Below, in pieces: positions 1-6,828 of a stretch of 21,082 nucleotides of DNA. Below the pieces are notes generated by a model. The model searched no databases. It was not told the DNA's origin and saw only the letters and a list, made by a program, of their open reading frames with translations. Both the position numbers and the translations under genes were made by a program. Source of the stretch: Thermococcus sp. (GTDB lineage: Archaea > Methanobacteriota_B > Thermococci > Thermococcales > Thermococcaceae); NCBI GenBank assembly GCA_027035445.1, contig JALVUT010000329.1, positions 1 through 21,082 of the forward strand. The letters run 5' to 3'. Numbering within the stretch: the first letter of the stretch is position 1; every line of letters begins with the position of its first letter.

Positions 1-283
1 GAAAGACAATGAGGAGAACTGCCCCAAGGATCCATTTGACCACGTTCCCGAAGACATACGCGGCCAGATACCACACGTAGGCAAAGAGGACGGTAATCAC
101 CTTGACGTACATGAAGTTCTGGATGGCGAAGACATCCTGGAAGAGTATCGACGGTTTGAGAAGCATGATCCCAATTAGAATGCCTACTGCAAGCGTTAGT
201 GCCATCTCACCGGATGAGTAGAGCATCGTCGCGAGGATGAAGACGCCGATGACAGTCACGATGAGTAGTCCGACTAGGCTCAT
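1..283 (-). CDS. Polytopic membrane protein, C-terminus beyond the window edge
   Basis: The frame is open from an ATG at 283 to the window edge, giving at least 94 residues. A strong GGAGGTGA ribosome binding site lies a few bases upstream (291-296 region). The visible protein starts MSLVGLLIVTVIGVF and is almost entirely hydrophobic, with about three to four membrane segments (roughly residues 3-21, 27-45, 58-78 and 80 onward) and short polar links containing SSGE and KPS. I do not recognise the family. It lies 34 bp downstream of the 84-aa gene on the same strand, so it probably belongs to the same transcript. In a virus-like element a small hydrophobic protein could be a coat or membrane-remodelling protein, but nothing in the sequence proves that. 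Confidence 0.75.
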   Translation of the reverse strand, partial: MSLVGLLIVTVIGVFILATMLYSSGEMALTLAVGILIGIMLLKPSILFQDVFAIQNFMYVKVITVLFAYVWYLAAYVFGNVVKWILGAVLLIVF

Positions 284-317
284 TTTTCTCACCTCCCTTG
301 CATGGAAAAAAGAAAGC

Positions 318-572
318 TCACAGATGCCCGGTCTCGTCGAGGATGACAAAGAGGCTTGTTGTCGGGAAGAAGTCCAGTGGTGCCGGGACGAAGCCATCTA
401 CTGCATCAGCTACGAGGGCTTTTGGATTGTCGGTCAGGGCGTATGCGATGAAGCCGAGGACAGGTCCTTCCACGAGATCCGAACCTGGTATTGCGTCAAG
501 CGCGTCTGCTATGTCCGCGATGCTGGCGATGAGGAGTTTTATTGGAAATGGGAGGTCTTCGAGGCCGAACAT
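318..572 (-). CDS. Small hypothetical protein (84 aa) with hydrophobic and amphipathic segments
   Basis: The ATG at 572 follows a GAGGAGGTG ribosome binding site and overlaps by one base the TGA of the upstream 46-codon gene (TGATG), which suggests translational coupling. The protein begins MFGLEDLPFPIKLL. Two similar stretches are visible: ADALDAIPGSDLVEGPVLGF (about residues 22-41) and ADAVDGFVPAPLDF (about 55-68). Each has an A-D-A-hydrophobic-D core followed by proline-containing turns, like an imperfect internal duplication. Net charge is acidic. There is no signal peptide and no recognised family. Its position between a coupled tiny membrane protein and a larger membrane protein suggests a small membrane-associated component of the same operon. 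Confidence 0.65.
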   Translation of the reverse strand: MFGLEDLPFPIKLLIASIADIADALDAIPGSDLVEGPVLGFIAYALTDNPKALVADAVDGFVPAPLDFFPTTSLFVILDETGHL

Positions 573-712
573 CAGTCCACCTCCTCATCTGCAAGCCTGA
601 TGAACAGGGCGATCGTGAGAGCCAGAGCTACATTCCTCAGGAACTCTTTGAAGCCCACTATCAGGACGGTGAAGAGGAGGAGCAGGGCAAAGAAGATAAC
701 AAACTTCTTCAT
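572..712 (-). CDS. Tiny membrane protein (46 aa), coupled to the subtilase gene
   Basis: The ATG at 712 overlaps the TGA of the protease gene (ATGA), and a GAGGAGGTT ribosome binding site lies at about 717-727 inside the protease coding sequence. The product begins MKKFVIFFALLLLFTVLIVG and then has a second hydrophobic stretch (NVALALTIALFI) followed by an acidic tail ADEEVD. It reads as a two-helix membrane hairpin or as a membrane helix plus amphipathic helix. Overlaps on both sides (ATGA upstream, TGATG downstream) and a good ribosome binding site argue that it is a real gene despite its size. Function unknown. Confidence 0.6.
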   Translation of the reverse strand: MKKFVIFFALLLLFTVLIVGFKEFLRNVALALTIALFIRLADEEVD

Positions 713-2271
713 GGCAGGAACCTCCTCAACCAGCTCCAAAAGCTCTCCTTTGGTGGCTCTGCATTCACGGCGGCGTAGGCATCTACCAGGCCAGCTCCGC
801 TCCAGGTCGGCAGGGCATTGATGTTGTCGAGTGGATACGCCGTCTTTTCGAGGACAAGCTTGACAGATTCTGGTGTCAGCGTGCCATATTTCTGAAGAAT
901 CAGCGCCACGACTCCGCTCACGTGCGGTGTGGCCATACTGGTTCCCGACATTGCAATAAAGCCGTCCCCACTGCCCGCCTTTGCGGCGACAATGTCAACA
1001 CCAGGCGCGGCAATGTCAGGTTTGATTTCTCCGCTCAGTCCTGGCCCCTTTCCAGAGAAAGAAGCCACTTTCATGTCCCTATCTACAGCCGCAACCGTAA
1101 TGGCGTCAGTGGCAATCCCTGGTGTGTCGATTACCACGAACTCATTTCCTGCCGCGATGACGACCGGGATGTGCTCCTCTCTAATGAGCTGTTCCACCTT
1201 CTGAACCATAGGGTCCCTTGGACTTCCGAATGGGCTTCCAAGGCTCATTGAAACTACGAGAGGCTCGTTGGGATGCTTGTGGTGCCACTGAACAACGTAG
1301 TCGAGTCCCTGGAGAATCTGCGTCATCGTCCCGCTTCCGGCCTTGTTCAGGACTTTGACGGCGAGAATGTTGGCCTCAGGGGCCACACCGGAGACATAGA
1401 CTATTTTCCCGTTAATATTAGCCTTGACGGGCCGTCCTGCGGCGGTGCTGGCCACGTGGGTTCCGTGACCGTTGAGGTCCTTATCTGGTTCATCGGTCAC
1501 GAAGTTGGCCTTGGCTATGCACGCTCCCCTCAGCATAACGTGGTCACAGTCCACACCTGTATCAACGACCGCTATCGTGACGCCTTTTCCAGTGATGCCG
1601 TCCTTTGACCAGGCCAGGTCGGCCTTGATGAGCTTGATGTTCCAGTTGGCGTTGGCCACAGCATCCGGCGTTATGTTGCCCTGGAGGAAGGCAGAGTTAA
1701 CGCTCTCAACGCTTGTAGGGCCGTTTGCGACGTAGAAGTCAGGCCAGACTTCGCGGATGTAGAACCTGAACGGGAAGTCAAACGCCTGGTTGTACACAAG
1801 GTTTTTGACGAGGCTCGGGCGGGCGCTGATGCTTATCGCGTTGATGCCCTCATCAACGTAGAGTACTTTCGCTCCAACTGATTCAAGGGCTTCTTTTATC
1901 CTGTCGTTCGGCTTTACCCATGTGACAATAATCCACTGAACCGGCTCGTCGTTCTGGACCTTCTCCTTGAAGGCGTTTAGCCAGTCCAGCGCCATGTCGG
2001 TGAGATTGGCCGAGGCCTGAATTGAACCTGTGACCCAATTCCAGAACTGGTCGTCCACGTAGATGCCAGTATTGGTTCTAATTAGCCCGGTGCTGTCGAA
2101 GCGCCAGGCCTTGAACGCTATTAGCACCTTGTTCACGTAGTCGGAGACACTCAGGTGGGGGAGCTGAGGCTGAGTAATTGTCGTGTTGTTGAAGCTGCTG
2201 TCAGCTACTGCAACGCTGAGGGAAGAAAGCAGCATCACTGAAATAATGAAGAGCGCTGGAAGGGGCTTCAT
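709..2271 (-). CDS. Exported subtilisin-like serine protease (peptidase S8)
   Basis: The protein has 520 residues and the catalytic triad of the subtilase family: Asp237 in VAVVDTGVD-type context, His269 in GHGTHVAS, and Ser445 in SGTSMATPH, with the oxyanion Asn376 in AAGN. Residues 1-23 form a signal peptide. Residues about 25-205 are an N-terminal region whose later part (about 112-175, starting VQWIIVTWVKP) looks like an inhibitor_I9-type propeptide. The catalytic domain runs about 210-500. Cys242 and Cys251 flank the loop after the catalytic Asp and could form a disulfide. The C-terminus ends abruptly in an aromatic-basic tail, SFWSWLRRFLP. It is therefore predicted to be secreted and self-processing outside the cell. 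The start has GAGGGG 8-9 bases upstream, and the stop of the preceding gene is 12 bp away. The operon context suggests it processes or degrades surface or virion proteins; that role is inference. Confidence 0.93.
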   Translation of the reverse strand: MKPLPALFIISVMLLSSLSVAVADSSFNNTTITQPQLPHLSVSDYVNKVLIAFKAWRFDSTGLIRTNTGIYVDDQFWNWVTGSIQASANLTDMALDWLNAFKEKVQNDEPVQWIIVTWVKPNDRIKEALESVGAKVLYVDEGINAISISARPSLVKNLVYNQAFDFPFRFYIREVWPDFYVANGPTSVESVNSAFLQGNITPDAVANANWNIKLIKADLAWSKDGITGKGVTIAVVDTGVDCDHVMLRGACIAKANFVTDEPDKDLNGHGTHVASTAAGRPVKANINGKIVYVSGVAPEANILAVKVLNKAGSGTMTQILQGLDYVVQWHHKHPNEPLVVSMSLGSPFGSPRDPMVQKVEQLIREEHIPVVIAAGNEFVVIDTPGIATDAITVAAVDRDMKVASFSGKGPGLSGEIKPDIAAPGVDIVAAKAGSGDGFIAMSGTSMATPHVSGVVALILQKYGTLTPESVKLVLEKTAYPLDNINALPTWSGAGLVDAYAAVNAEPPKESFWSWLRRFLP

Positions 2272-2283
2272 CTCTCAGCCCCC

Positions 2284-3630
2284 TCAGCTGTTGTTGTCCT
2301 CGGTAGAAAGGCCGAGGAGCTTGCTCCAGTCAACGCTCTCGCTGAAAAATCCGTGTTTGTCAGTCTTGAGCGGGTTGAAGCCCCTCCAGAGGTCGTCGCT
2401 AATCGCGAGGTCCTTCAGCTCGCGGCTCTTGAGGGTGTAGCTGTTTGGAATTGTTATGTCACCAAGACCTTTCCTGATTTCCCATCTCCAGCCGAGCGTA
2501 TCAAAGAGCGCTGCATTGCCAGAGAACTTGCCAAGGAGGTTAATTATGTTGTCAATGTTGATGTTCTTACCAAAGATGTTTCCTTCGTAGACTGTCTTAT
2601 CGTTGCCGAAGAGCCCCCACAGGTAGGTTGTTCTCTTGATGACCTTGACATCCTCATGGGCGGCCGGCTCGCCCCTCTCCCACCAATGGCTGTCCCCCTG
2701 CTCTGGCACGATGTAGTAATCAGTCGCTTTCAAGCCGAGGCGGGCAAGGAGTGAGTTATCCCAAACAACGTATGCCTGATAGTGACTCAGGTCCTTGAAT
2801 ATCCTGTTGGCAAAGCGTATCCTGTCGCCCTTGACGCGGTAGAAGTCGACGTCGCTGGAGTTGAACTTGTCGAGGAGGCTGGCGTCCTTGGAGTAGATGT
2901 AGAGGTTGTAAACAGGGTTGTCGTCCTCGCCAGTACTCCTGACAAACATGAGCCAGTCGTTTGAACCGTCTCCAGTCACGTCACGCTGGAAGGCGAGTAT
3001 TCCAGTGTGGTCATTGTCAGTGAGGGTGAGCGCGGTGAGGTTCGGGAGGGTCAGTATTGCTCCGACATTGGAGAGACTTGTAATGGTGAAGTTGAAGCTA
3101 CCGATGCGAACCTGCTCTCCATCGTGAACGTCAGCTATTGCGACCCAATACGGCCCGCCGGCGACCCAAACCTGCTCCTCGAGGGTCGCGTTGTCAATCA
3201 CGGCGTTGGTGGTGCTGTTGGTCGCCACGGCCTCGATGCGGAGAGTATACATGCCCGGCTGGACGTTCGAGACGTTGATAGTAGTAGTCCAGAGGCCAGG
3301 AGTTGTCGTGTTGGTGAAATTGTAGATGTCACCGACGCCGTCACCGTTCATGTCCAGGGCATTTCCATACTGGTCGACGAACTTTCCAGCCACGGAAAGC
3401 GTGGTGTTCGGCGGGAAGTTTGCGGGAGCAAAGGGCTGGCCGTCGCTCTTCACTATCGTCACGTTTATCACAGCTGGCTGTCCTTCGATTATGTCGGCCG
3501 CATAGCCGACGTCGGGCTGCGTTATTGCGTTTCCCCACTCTACATTCGTTATGGTTGCCGCGCTAACGAGCACGGCAAAAACCAGGACGAGGGCCGAAAC
3601 GAGCCCAAGGGACTTTTTCCACCCAACCAT
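2284..3630 (-). CDS. Large exported protein of unknown function with Ig-like N-terminal part
   Basis: This 448-residue protein has a clear signal peptide (MVGWKKSLGLVSALVLVFAV, cleavage after about residue 24). The first part (about 25-155) is beta-rich and Ig-like, with many N-x-T/S sequons. Two Asp/Asn-rich loops, DMNGDGVGD and DVTGDGSND, resemble calcium-binding dockerin-type loops. The rest (about 240-440) has several aromatic-rich stretches and no recognisable enzyme motif. The start is an ATG with GGAGGT nine bases upstream. It lies between the LamG protein (47 bp upstream) and the protease (12 bp downstream), so the three exported proteins are probably co-expressed. It may be a surface or virion-surface structural partner; the family is not recognised. 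Confidence 0.85.
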   Translation of the reverse strand: MVGWKKSLGLVSALVLVFAVLVSAATITNVEWGNAITQPDVGYAADIIEGQPAVINVTIVKSDGQPFAPANFPPNTTLSVAGKFVDQYGNALDMNGDGVGDIYNFTNTTTPGLWTTTINVSNVQPGMYTLRIEAVATNSTTNAVIDNATLEEQVWVAGGPYWVAIADVHDGEQVRIGSFNFTITSLSNVGAILTLPNLTALTLTDNDHTGILAFQRDVTGDGSNDWLMFVRSTGEDDNPVYNLYIYSKDASLLDKFNSSDVDFYRVKGDRIRFANRIFKDLSHYQAYVVWDNSLLARLGLKATDYYIVPEQGDSHWWERGEPAAHEDVKVIKRTTYLWGLFGNDKTVYEGNIFGKNINIDNIINLLGKFSGNAALFDTLGWRWEIRKGLGDITIPNSYTLKSRELKDLAISDDLWRGFNPLKTDKHGFFSESVDWSKLLGLSTEDNNS

Positions 3631-3677
3631 TTTCTATCAACCTCCATACGTGAGTTTCGGTGGCGCAAACAACCAGG

Positions 3678-5471
3678 TCAGCCACCTCCAAGTCCAAACA
3701 TGCTCAGAATCTTCTTCATGAGTGAGCGTATCTTCTCAAGGAGCTGGCTGAACCAAGAACCACCGCTCTTGTTGTAGAGGACTTTGATTTCCGCATGCCC
3801 GGAGACGAAGTCCTGGCCGGGCACTTTCACAACGACCTTTCCGTCGCTCAGCTTCTCGACCTGGAGGGTATCACGGGCGCCGGTGAGGGCCGTGGCCTCA
3901 ATGACATCGTTCTCGTCTTTGACGTCTTTCAAGGGTACGAGGACGGTCATGTTGGACATGTCGGCGGTGGAGTCGATTTTGATTACGCGGACGTAGGTGT
4001 CGACCTTACCCTCTGCCGCGTTCTCCGCGAGCTTTCTTGCAACAGTCCAGTTTGAGATGCTCCTGAAGTCGTCGAGCTTCGCCGGGAAGTTCAGCTCTTC
4101 TTTGCTAATCGTCCAGGTGCTCTTGAGCCAGTGTGTTGAAACTTCGCCGGGTTCAAGCGTATCGGTCGCTATGAGGAGTGGCGTTGAAGAGTTGTTTGGC
4201 CTCCACGAGACCATTCTAACGCCGTCCAGTTCGAAGCTCGGGTACTGGAGAGCGGAGAAGCCGAGCTGGAGCGGGTTAATCTCGTAGACGACGTTTATCC
4301 TCGCGCCGGTAGGGTTAGTGACTTTGAATTCCTTTTCATAGACGAAGGTCTTTTTGTCCTCATCAAGGAGAACAGTATGGGAGAAGTTCCCATCCTGGCG
4401 GACGGTCTCAAACTGAATTGGAAGGCTGTACTGGATGTCCTGCGCCTGATACCAGAAATGTCCTTCGTAGTAGAACGGCGCTCCAGTGTAGTCGCTCGTG
4501 AGCTTCGGCGCGCTGGTGATGCTCATGTTCGTGGCGCTTTCCGGAACGGGCACGTAGCCGTTCGGGTCGCTCGTGCTGACCTCCAGCCCCGCGTAGAAGG
4601 TCGCCCTGTCACTTGTGAGGTCGATCATTGGGCTGAAAATCTGCCTGAACTGCGCGGGCTCGGAGAGCTTCTTGCGACCGGCGAGGTAGAGGAGCTTGAT
4701 TTCGTCGTCTGTGAGGTATCTTTGTACCGCCCTAAATTCGTCAATATCACCAGTGAAAAAGCCATATGGAGTATCAGTATAATCATTGTATGCTGCTCCG
4801 ATTACGAGCCTCGCCCCATTTGTTGCTGCTGGTGTCTGTGTATTTGTCCCCAATATTTGCCCATCAAGTATTACTTGACCACTGCCACTATTAACATCAT
4901 ACCGTATTACTAAAAAGTGCCATTCGCCGTCAGTAATTGTTTTCCCTGCGTTAACATACCAATGCAACCACACAGAGTCTGGAACAAGATTTACGACTTC
5001 TAATGTTGTCGATGAGTAAATTCTGGCAGCTATCGCTGGAGCAGATGATGAACTACTATAACTAATCCAGAACAAATAACCAGTTGTAGTTGTTCTAAAC
5101 CAGAGTGCAACAGTGTACGACTTTGTGTAATTATAGAAAGTTGTTGTCTGTATGTAATGTTCGCCTCCGAAATGAATTGCATTCCCGATCACTCCAGCTA
5201 CAAGCGCAGGATTGTTTGTATTTGTTGTATTTGTGTCAATGGCTAGTGCAATGATACTTACCCCGTCCCTGAATCCAGTCACATTATAAGTTCCATCACC
5301 ATTGCTGACAAGGTCATCGAGCCCGCAGAACAGCGTCACATCTGAAAAACTGTTGTCTTCCGGAACGATGACCCACCTCGGCAGGTCAAGGCTTGCGGCG
5401 GTCGCTGTGCCCGCGAGGGCCGCGAGGAAAAGAACCACTACCACAAGCCCAAGCGCTTTCCGAAACCTCAC
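3678..5471 (-). CDS. Exported LamG/concanavalin A-like lectin-domain protein, adhesin-like
   Basis: The protein has about 597 residues and a signal peptide (RKALGLVVVVLFLAALAG). A LamG-type jelly-roll domain covers about residues 45-265, recognised by YTVALWFRT, DGEWHFLVIRYD, QVILDGQ, GDIDEFRAVQRYLTDDEI and the closing LLY. The following 300 residues are beta-rich with several N-x-S/T sites. The C-terminus ends in a basic amphipathic stretch (SWFSQLLEKIRSLMKKIL) and a GLGGG end. Two in-frame GTG starts exist, at 5477 and 5471. GGAGGG at 5480-5485 is 2 bases from the first and 8 from the second, so I chose 5471. LamG domains bind carbohydrate or protein ligands, and large LamG proteins also occur in Thermococcales spindle-shaped viruses such as PAV1, as I recall. 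The LamG-coding part is AT-rich compared with both flanks. Confidence 0.88.
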   Translation of the reverse strand: MRFRKALGLVVVVLFLAALAGTATAASLDLPRWVIVPEDNSFSDVTLFCGLDDLVSNGDGTYNVTGFRDGVSIIALAIDTNTTNTNNPALVAGVIGNAIHFGGEHYIQTTTFYNYTKSYTVALWFRTTTTGYLFWISYSSSSSAPAIAARIYSSTTLEVVNLVPDSVWLHWYVNAGKTITDGEWHFLVIRYDVNSGSGQVILDGQILGTNTQTPAATNGARLVIGAAYNDYTDTPYGFFTGDIDEFRAVQRYLTDDEIKLLYLAGRKKLSEPAQFRQIFSPMIDLTSDRATFYAGLEVSTSDPNGYVPVPESATNMSITSAPKLTSDYTGAPFYYEGHFWYQAQDIQYSLPIQFETVRQDGNFSHTVLLDEDKKTFVYEKEFKVTNPTGARINVVYEINPLQLGFSALQYPSFELDGVRMVSWRPNNSSTPLLIATDTLEPGEVSTHWLKSTWTISKEELNFPAKLDDFRSISNWTVARKLAENAAEGKVDTYVRVIKIDSTADMSNMTVLVPLKDVKDENDVIEATALTGARDTLQVEKLSDGKVVVKVPGQDFVSGHAEIKVLYNKSGGSWFSQLLEKIRSLMKKILSMFGLGGG

Positions 5472-5624
5472 ATTCACATCCCTCCGGAGGGTTGTCAGGC
5501 GGCCTCATCACCCTCCCTCATCTCATCGGTGCCCTCGGAGTTCGGGCTCGGCCATTCCACATGAACCTGAATTGAGAGAATTGATTTGAGTGAAAGGGGT
5601 TGTTCAACATGTTACTTATGAAAA

Positions 5625-5641
5625 AGAAAGCTTAAATACAC
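5625..5641 (-). promoter_or_regulatory. Candidate TATA-type promoter for the LamG-led operon
   Basis: Read on the minus strand, TGTATTTAAGCTTTC lies in the 178-bp gap between the 88-aa gene and the LamG gene, and TATTTAAG fits an archaeal TATA box. Initiation about 25 bases downstream would give a leader of about 135 bases, which is long for this group. The leader holds the near-palindrome around AACATGTT (5606-5613) and only stop-rich short frames. An alternative is read-through from the integrase/88-aa genes. Confidence 0.4.
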
Positions 5642-5655
5642 TGTAACAAAAGAAA

Positions 5656-5922
5656 CTATAAGAGGGCTTTTTTCACGAAGTCCTCAAACTTCTGCGTCGG
5701 TTTTCGCCTTCCGTCCGAATCCCGAATCACATAACGTGGGTCATCCCCATGGATGGAATGATAAATGTTGAACAGGCGCCACACGCGCATGTGGTTAAGG
5801 CTGTACTTCCTCGCAATACCCCTGATTGAGACTATATGTATTGGTTCCACCTGCTGCTCCTCCTGCGGGCCCACAAGAAGGTAGTAAATCAACATTACAA
5901 CAAGAACTGGATGCACAATCAC
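5656..5922 (-). CDS. Small protein with N-terminal membrane helix and HTH-like C-terminal part
   Basis: The GTG start at 5922 overlaps the integrase stop in a GTGA arrangement, so it is translationally coupled to int. The 88-residue protein begins with a hydrophobic stretch (PVLVVMLIYYLLVG, about residues 5-18). An acidic linker EEQQVEP follows, then a helix-turn-helix-like segment IRGIARKYSLNHMRVWRLFN (about 34-53) and a basic region with GRRKPTQKFEDFVKK. The second half looks like a small DNA-binding domain. A membrane-tethered DNA-binding protein or an excisionase/partition accessory is possible. No specific family is recognised, and the true start could be internal, which would remove the membrane helix. 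Confidence 0.6.
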   Translation of the reverse strand: MIVHPVLVVMLIYYLLVGPQEEQQVEPIHIVSIRGIARKYSLNHMRVWRLFNIYHSIHGDDPRYVIRDSDGRRKPTQKFEDFVKKALL

Positions 5923-6803
5923 ACCTCCAGAACTTTTTTTAAGTCATCAACAACACGAGAGTAGGCTTCATCAGCGGCGAGCGTCTTCTTTAAGTAGACT
6001 CTAGAACCAATAGTCACAGCAGCCCTGCCCTGAATAAAGTCAGCAACCTCACCAGGAACGCCCTTGCGGATGAAAAACGTGTAGAACCACTTTCTGATAG
6101 TCTTTGAGGAGACTGCCGTCGCCCACTTTTCATCTTTGTAGTAAACCCACCAATTGACGGTTTTGTACTTTAGCTTTACTCTCCTAAGCCTTCCTGCGAG
6201 CTCAACCGGCATGTAAGCCCAAAAAGCCCGCTTCTGCCCCTTGCTGTACTCGTGCACCGGGTACCTGACCACTTCCGCATTAACTGGAATAAGCTTCCGC
6301 TCGTCGTACTCTGCAAGCATTGCAACGATAGTTGAAAGCCTCAGGCCGGTGAAGACAAGAAGCTCAAAGAGGAGCTGGTTGATCTCGCCACGGGCTTTCA
6401 CTTGCGGATAGGCTTCCCTCACTTGGGCGTCAATGATGTGATCCTGACTCACTCCGGATTTCTTCGGCTTCACGTACTCCTTCAAGAAGTTGACAGCCTC
6501 TTTCTCCATGAGCTCCTCGTCCGCCAAGAAGTTCAGGAAGGAGCGGATGGCATTGCCAACGTTCCTTTTGTGGTTCTCCTTCTCCATGAGGTGCTTAAGA
6601 CCAAGGTGGGTGAATGGGATGTTGTACGTGGATACAATGCGCTCCAGCGTTCTCAGGTAGCGTGTCTTTGTTCCTTCGTCAAGCCCTTGAGTGGAGAGCC
6701 ATTCGGAATACCGCCCTTTGTAGTGCTCAAACAGCCGATTAAAGCTCAGTTCTCCGGACTGTGGATCCCCTAGCCCGGGTTCAAATCCCGGCCCTGGCCC
6801 CAT
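5919..6803 (-). CDS. SSV-type tyrosine integrase, C-terminal part (intC)
   Basis: From the ATG at 6803 the product has 294 residues. Tyrosine recombinase residues are visible: Arg155 in TGLRLS, Lys234-x-x-Arg237 in SSKTIRKWF, Arg260 in IQGRA and the nucleophile Tyr270 in SRVYLKK. A core-binding-type helical domain occupies about residues 28-115. The first ~18 codons (GPGPGFEPGLGDPQ...) are the antisense of a tRNA-His 3' half, so the att core lies inside the gene as in SSV1- and TKV-type integrases. The frame continues upstream to a TTG at 6833, but that stretch is a hairpin and has no ribosome binding site. The original N-terminal exons-equivalent (intN) should therefore lie at the other end of the element, and this copy is probably expressed poorly or not at all while integrated. 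Confidence 0.85.
   Translation of the reverse strand: MGPGPGFEPGLGDPQSGELSFNRLFEHYKGRYSEWLSTQGLDEGTKTRYLRTLERIVSTYNIPFTHLGLKHLMEKENHKRNVGNAIRSFLNFLADEELMEKEAVNFLKEYVKPKKSGVSQDHIIDAQVREAYPQVKARGEINQLLFELLVFTGLRLSTIVAMLAEYDERKLIPVNAEVVRYPVHEYSKGQKRAFWAYMPVELAGRLRRVKLKYKTVNWWVYYKDEKWATAVSSKTIRKWFYTFFIRKGVPGEVADFIQGRAAVTIGSRVYLKKTLAADEAYSRVVDDLKKVLEV
6756..6802 (+). other. Attachment-site core: tRNA-His(GTG) 3' half
   Basis: Reading the plus strand: the anticodon loop CTGTGGA with anticodon GTG is at 6759-6765, the 3' anticodon stem TCCCC at 6766-6770, the T arm CCGGG-TTCAAAT-CCCGG at 6775-6791, the acceptor 3' strand CCCTGGC at 6792-6798, discriminator C at 6799 and CCA at 6800-6802. The C discriminator is typical of tRNA-His. 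No matching 5' acceptor strand (GCCAGGG) or D arm lies upstream, and the 5' anticodon stem mismatches beyond GGA, so this is a half tRNA, not a gene. It marks the element/chromosome junction. Confidence 0.85.
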
Positions 6804-6807
6804 AAGA

Positions 6808-6828
6808 AACTTTTGCCAGGCAAAAGTT
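6808..6828. repeat. Perfect 10-bp inverted repeat just past the tRNA 3' end
   Basis: AACTTTTGCC (6808-6817) and GGCAAAAGTT (6819-6828) are perfect inverted repeats around one base, beginning six bases after the CCA. If the right side is chromosomal, this hairpin would normally lie downstream of the tRNA-His gene and could act in 3'-end processing or termination. It could also be an integrase arm-type site. Confidence 0.7.

Larger units (their letters stand above)
1..6802. mobile_element. Right end of a putative integrated element (virus- or plasmid-like) inserted at tRNA-His
   Basis: The right boundary is the tRNA-His 3' half at 6756-6802, antisense to the 5' end of an SSV-type tyrosine integrase. 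The integrase catalytic part lies to the left of this core and conserved chromosomal genes lie to the right, as expected for the intC side of an insertion. All genes seen to the left are on the minus strand: three large exported proteins, small membrane proteins and an HTH-like protein. The left boundary, with the intact tRNA-His and intN, is not in the window. That the exported-protein cluster belongs to the element is inferred from adjacency and shared strand. It could instead be older chromosomal DNA next to a smaller remnant. Confidence 0.68.

Noticed and set aside
5490..5560. Short minus-strand frame before the LamG gene (GTG start, about 21 codons, VEWPSPNSEG...)
   Set aside because: Very short with no clear ribosome binding site; could be a leader peptide but the sequence does not support it.
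6720..6802. A complete tRNA-His gene on the plus strand
   Set aside because: Only the 3' half fits. There is no D arm or 5' acceptor strand (GCCAGGG), and the 5' anticodon stem mismatches beyond three bases.
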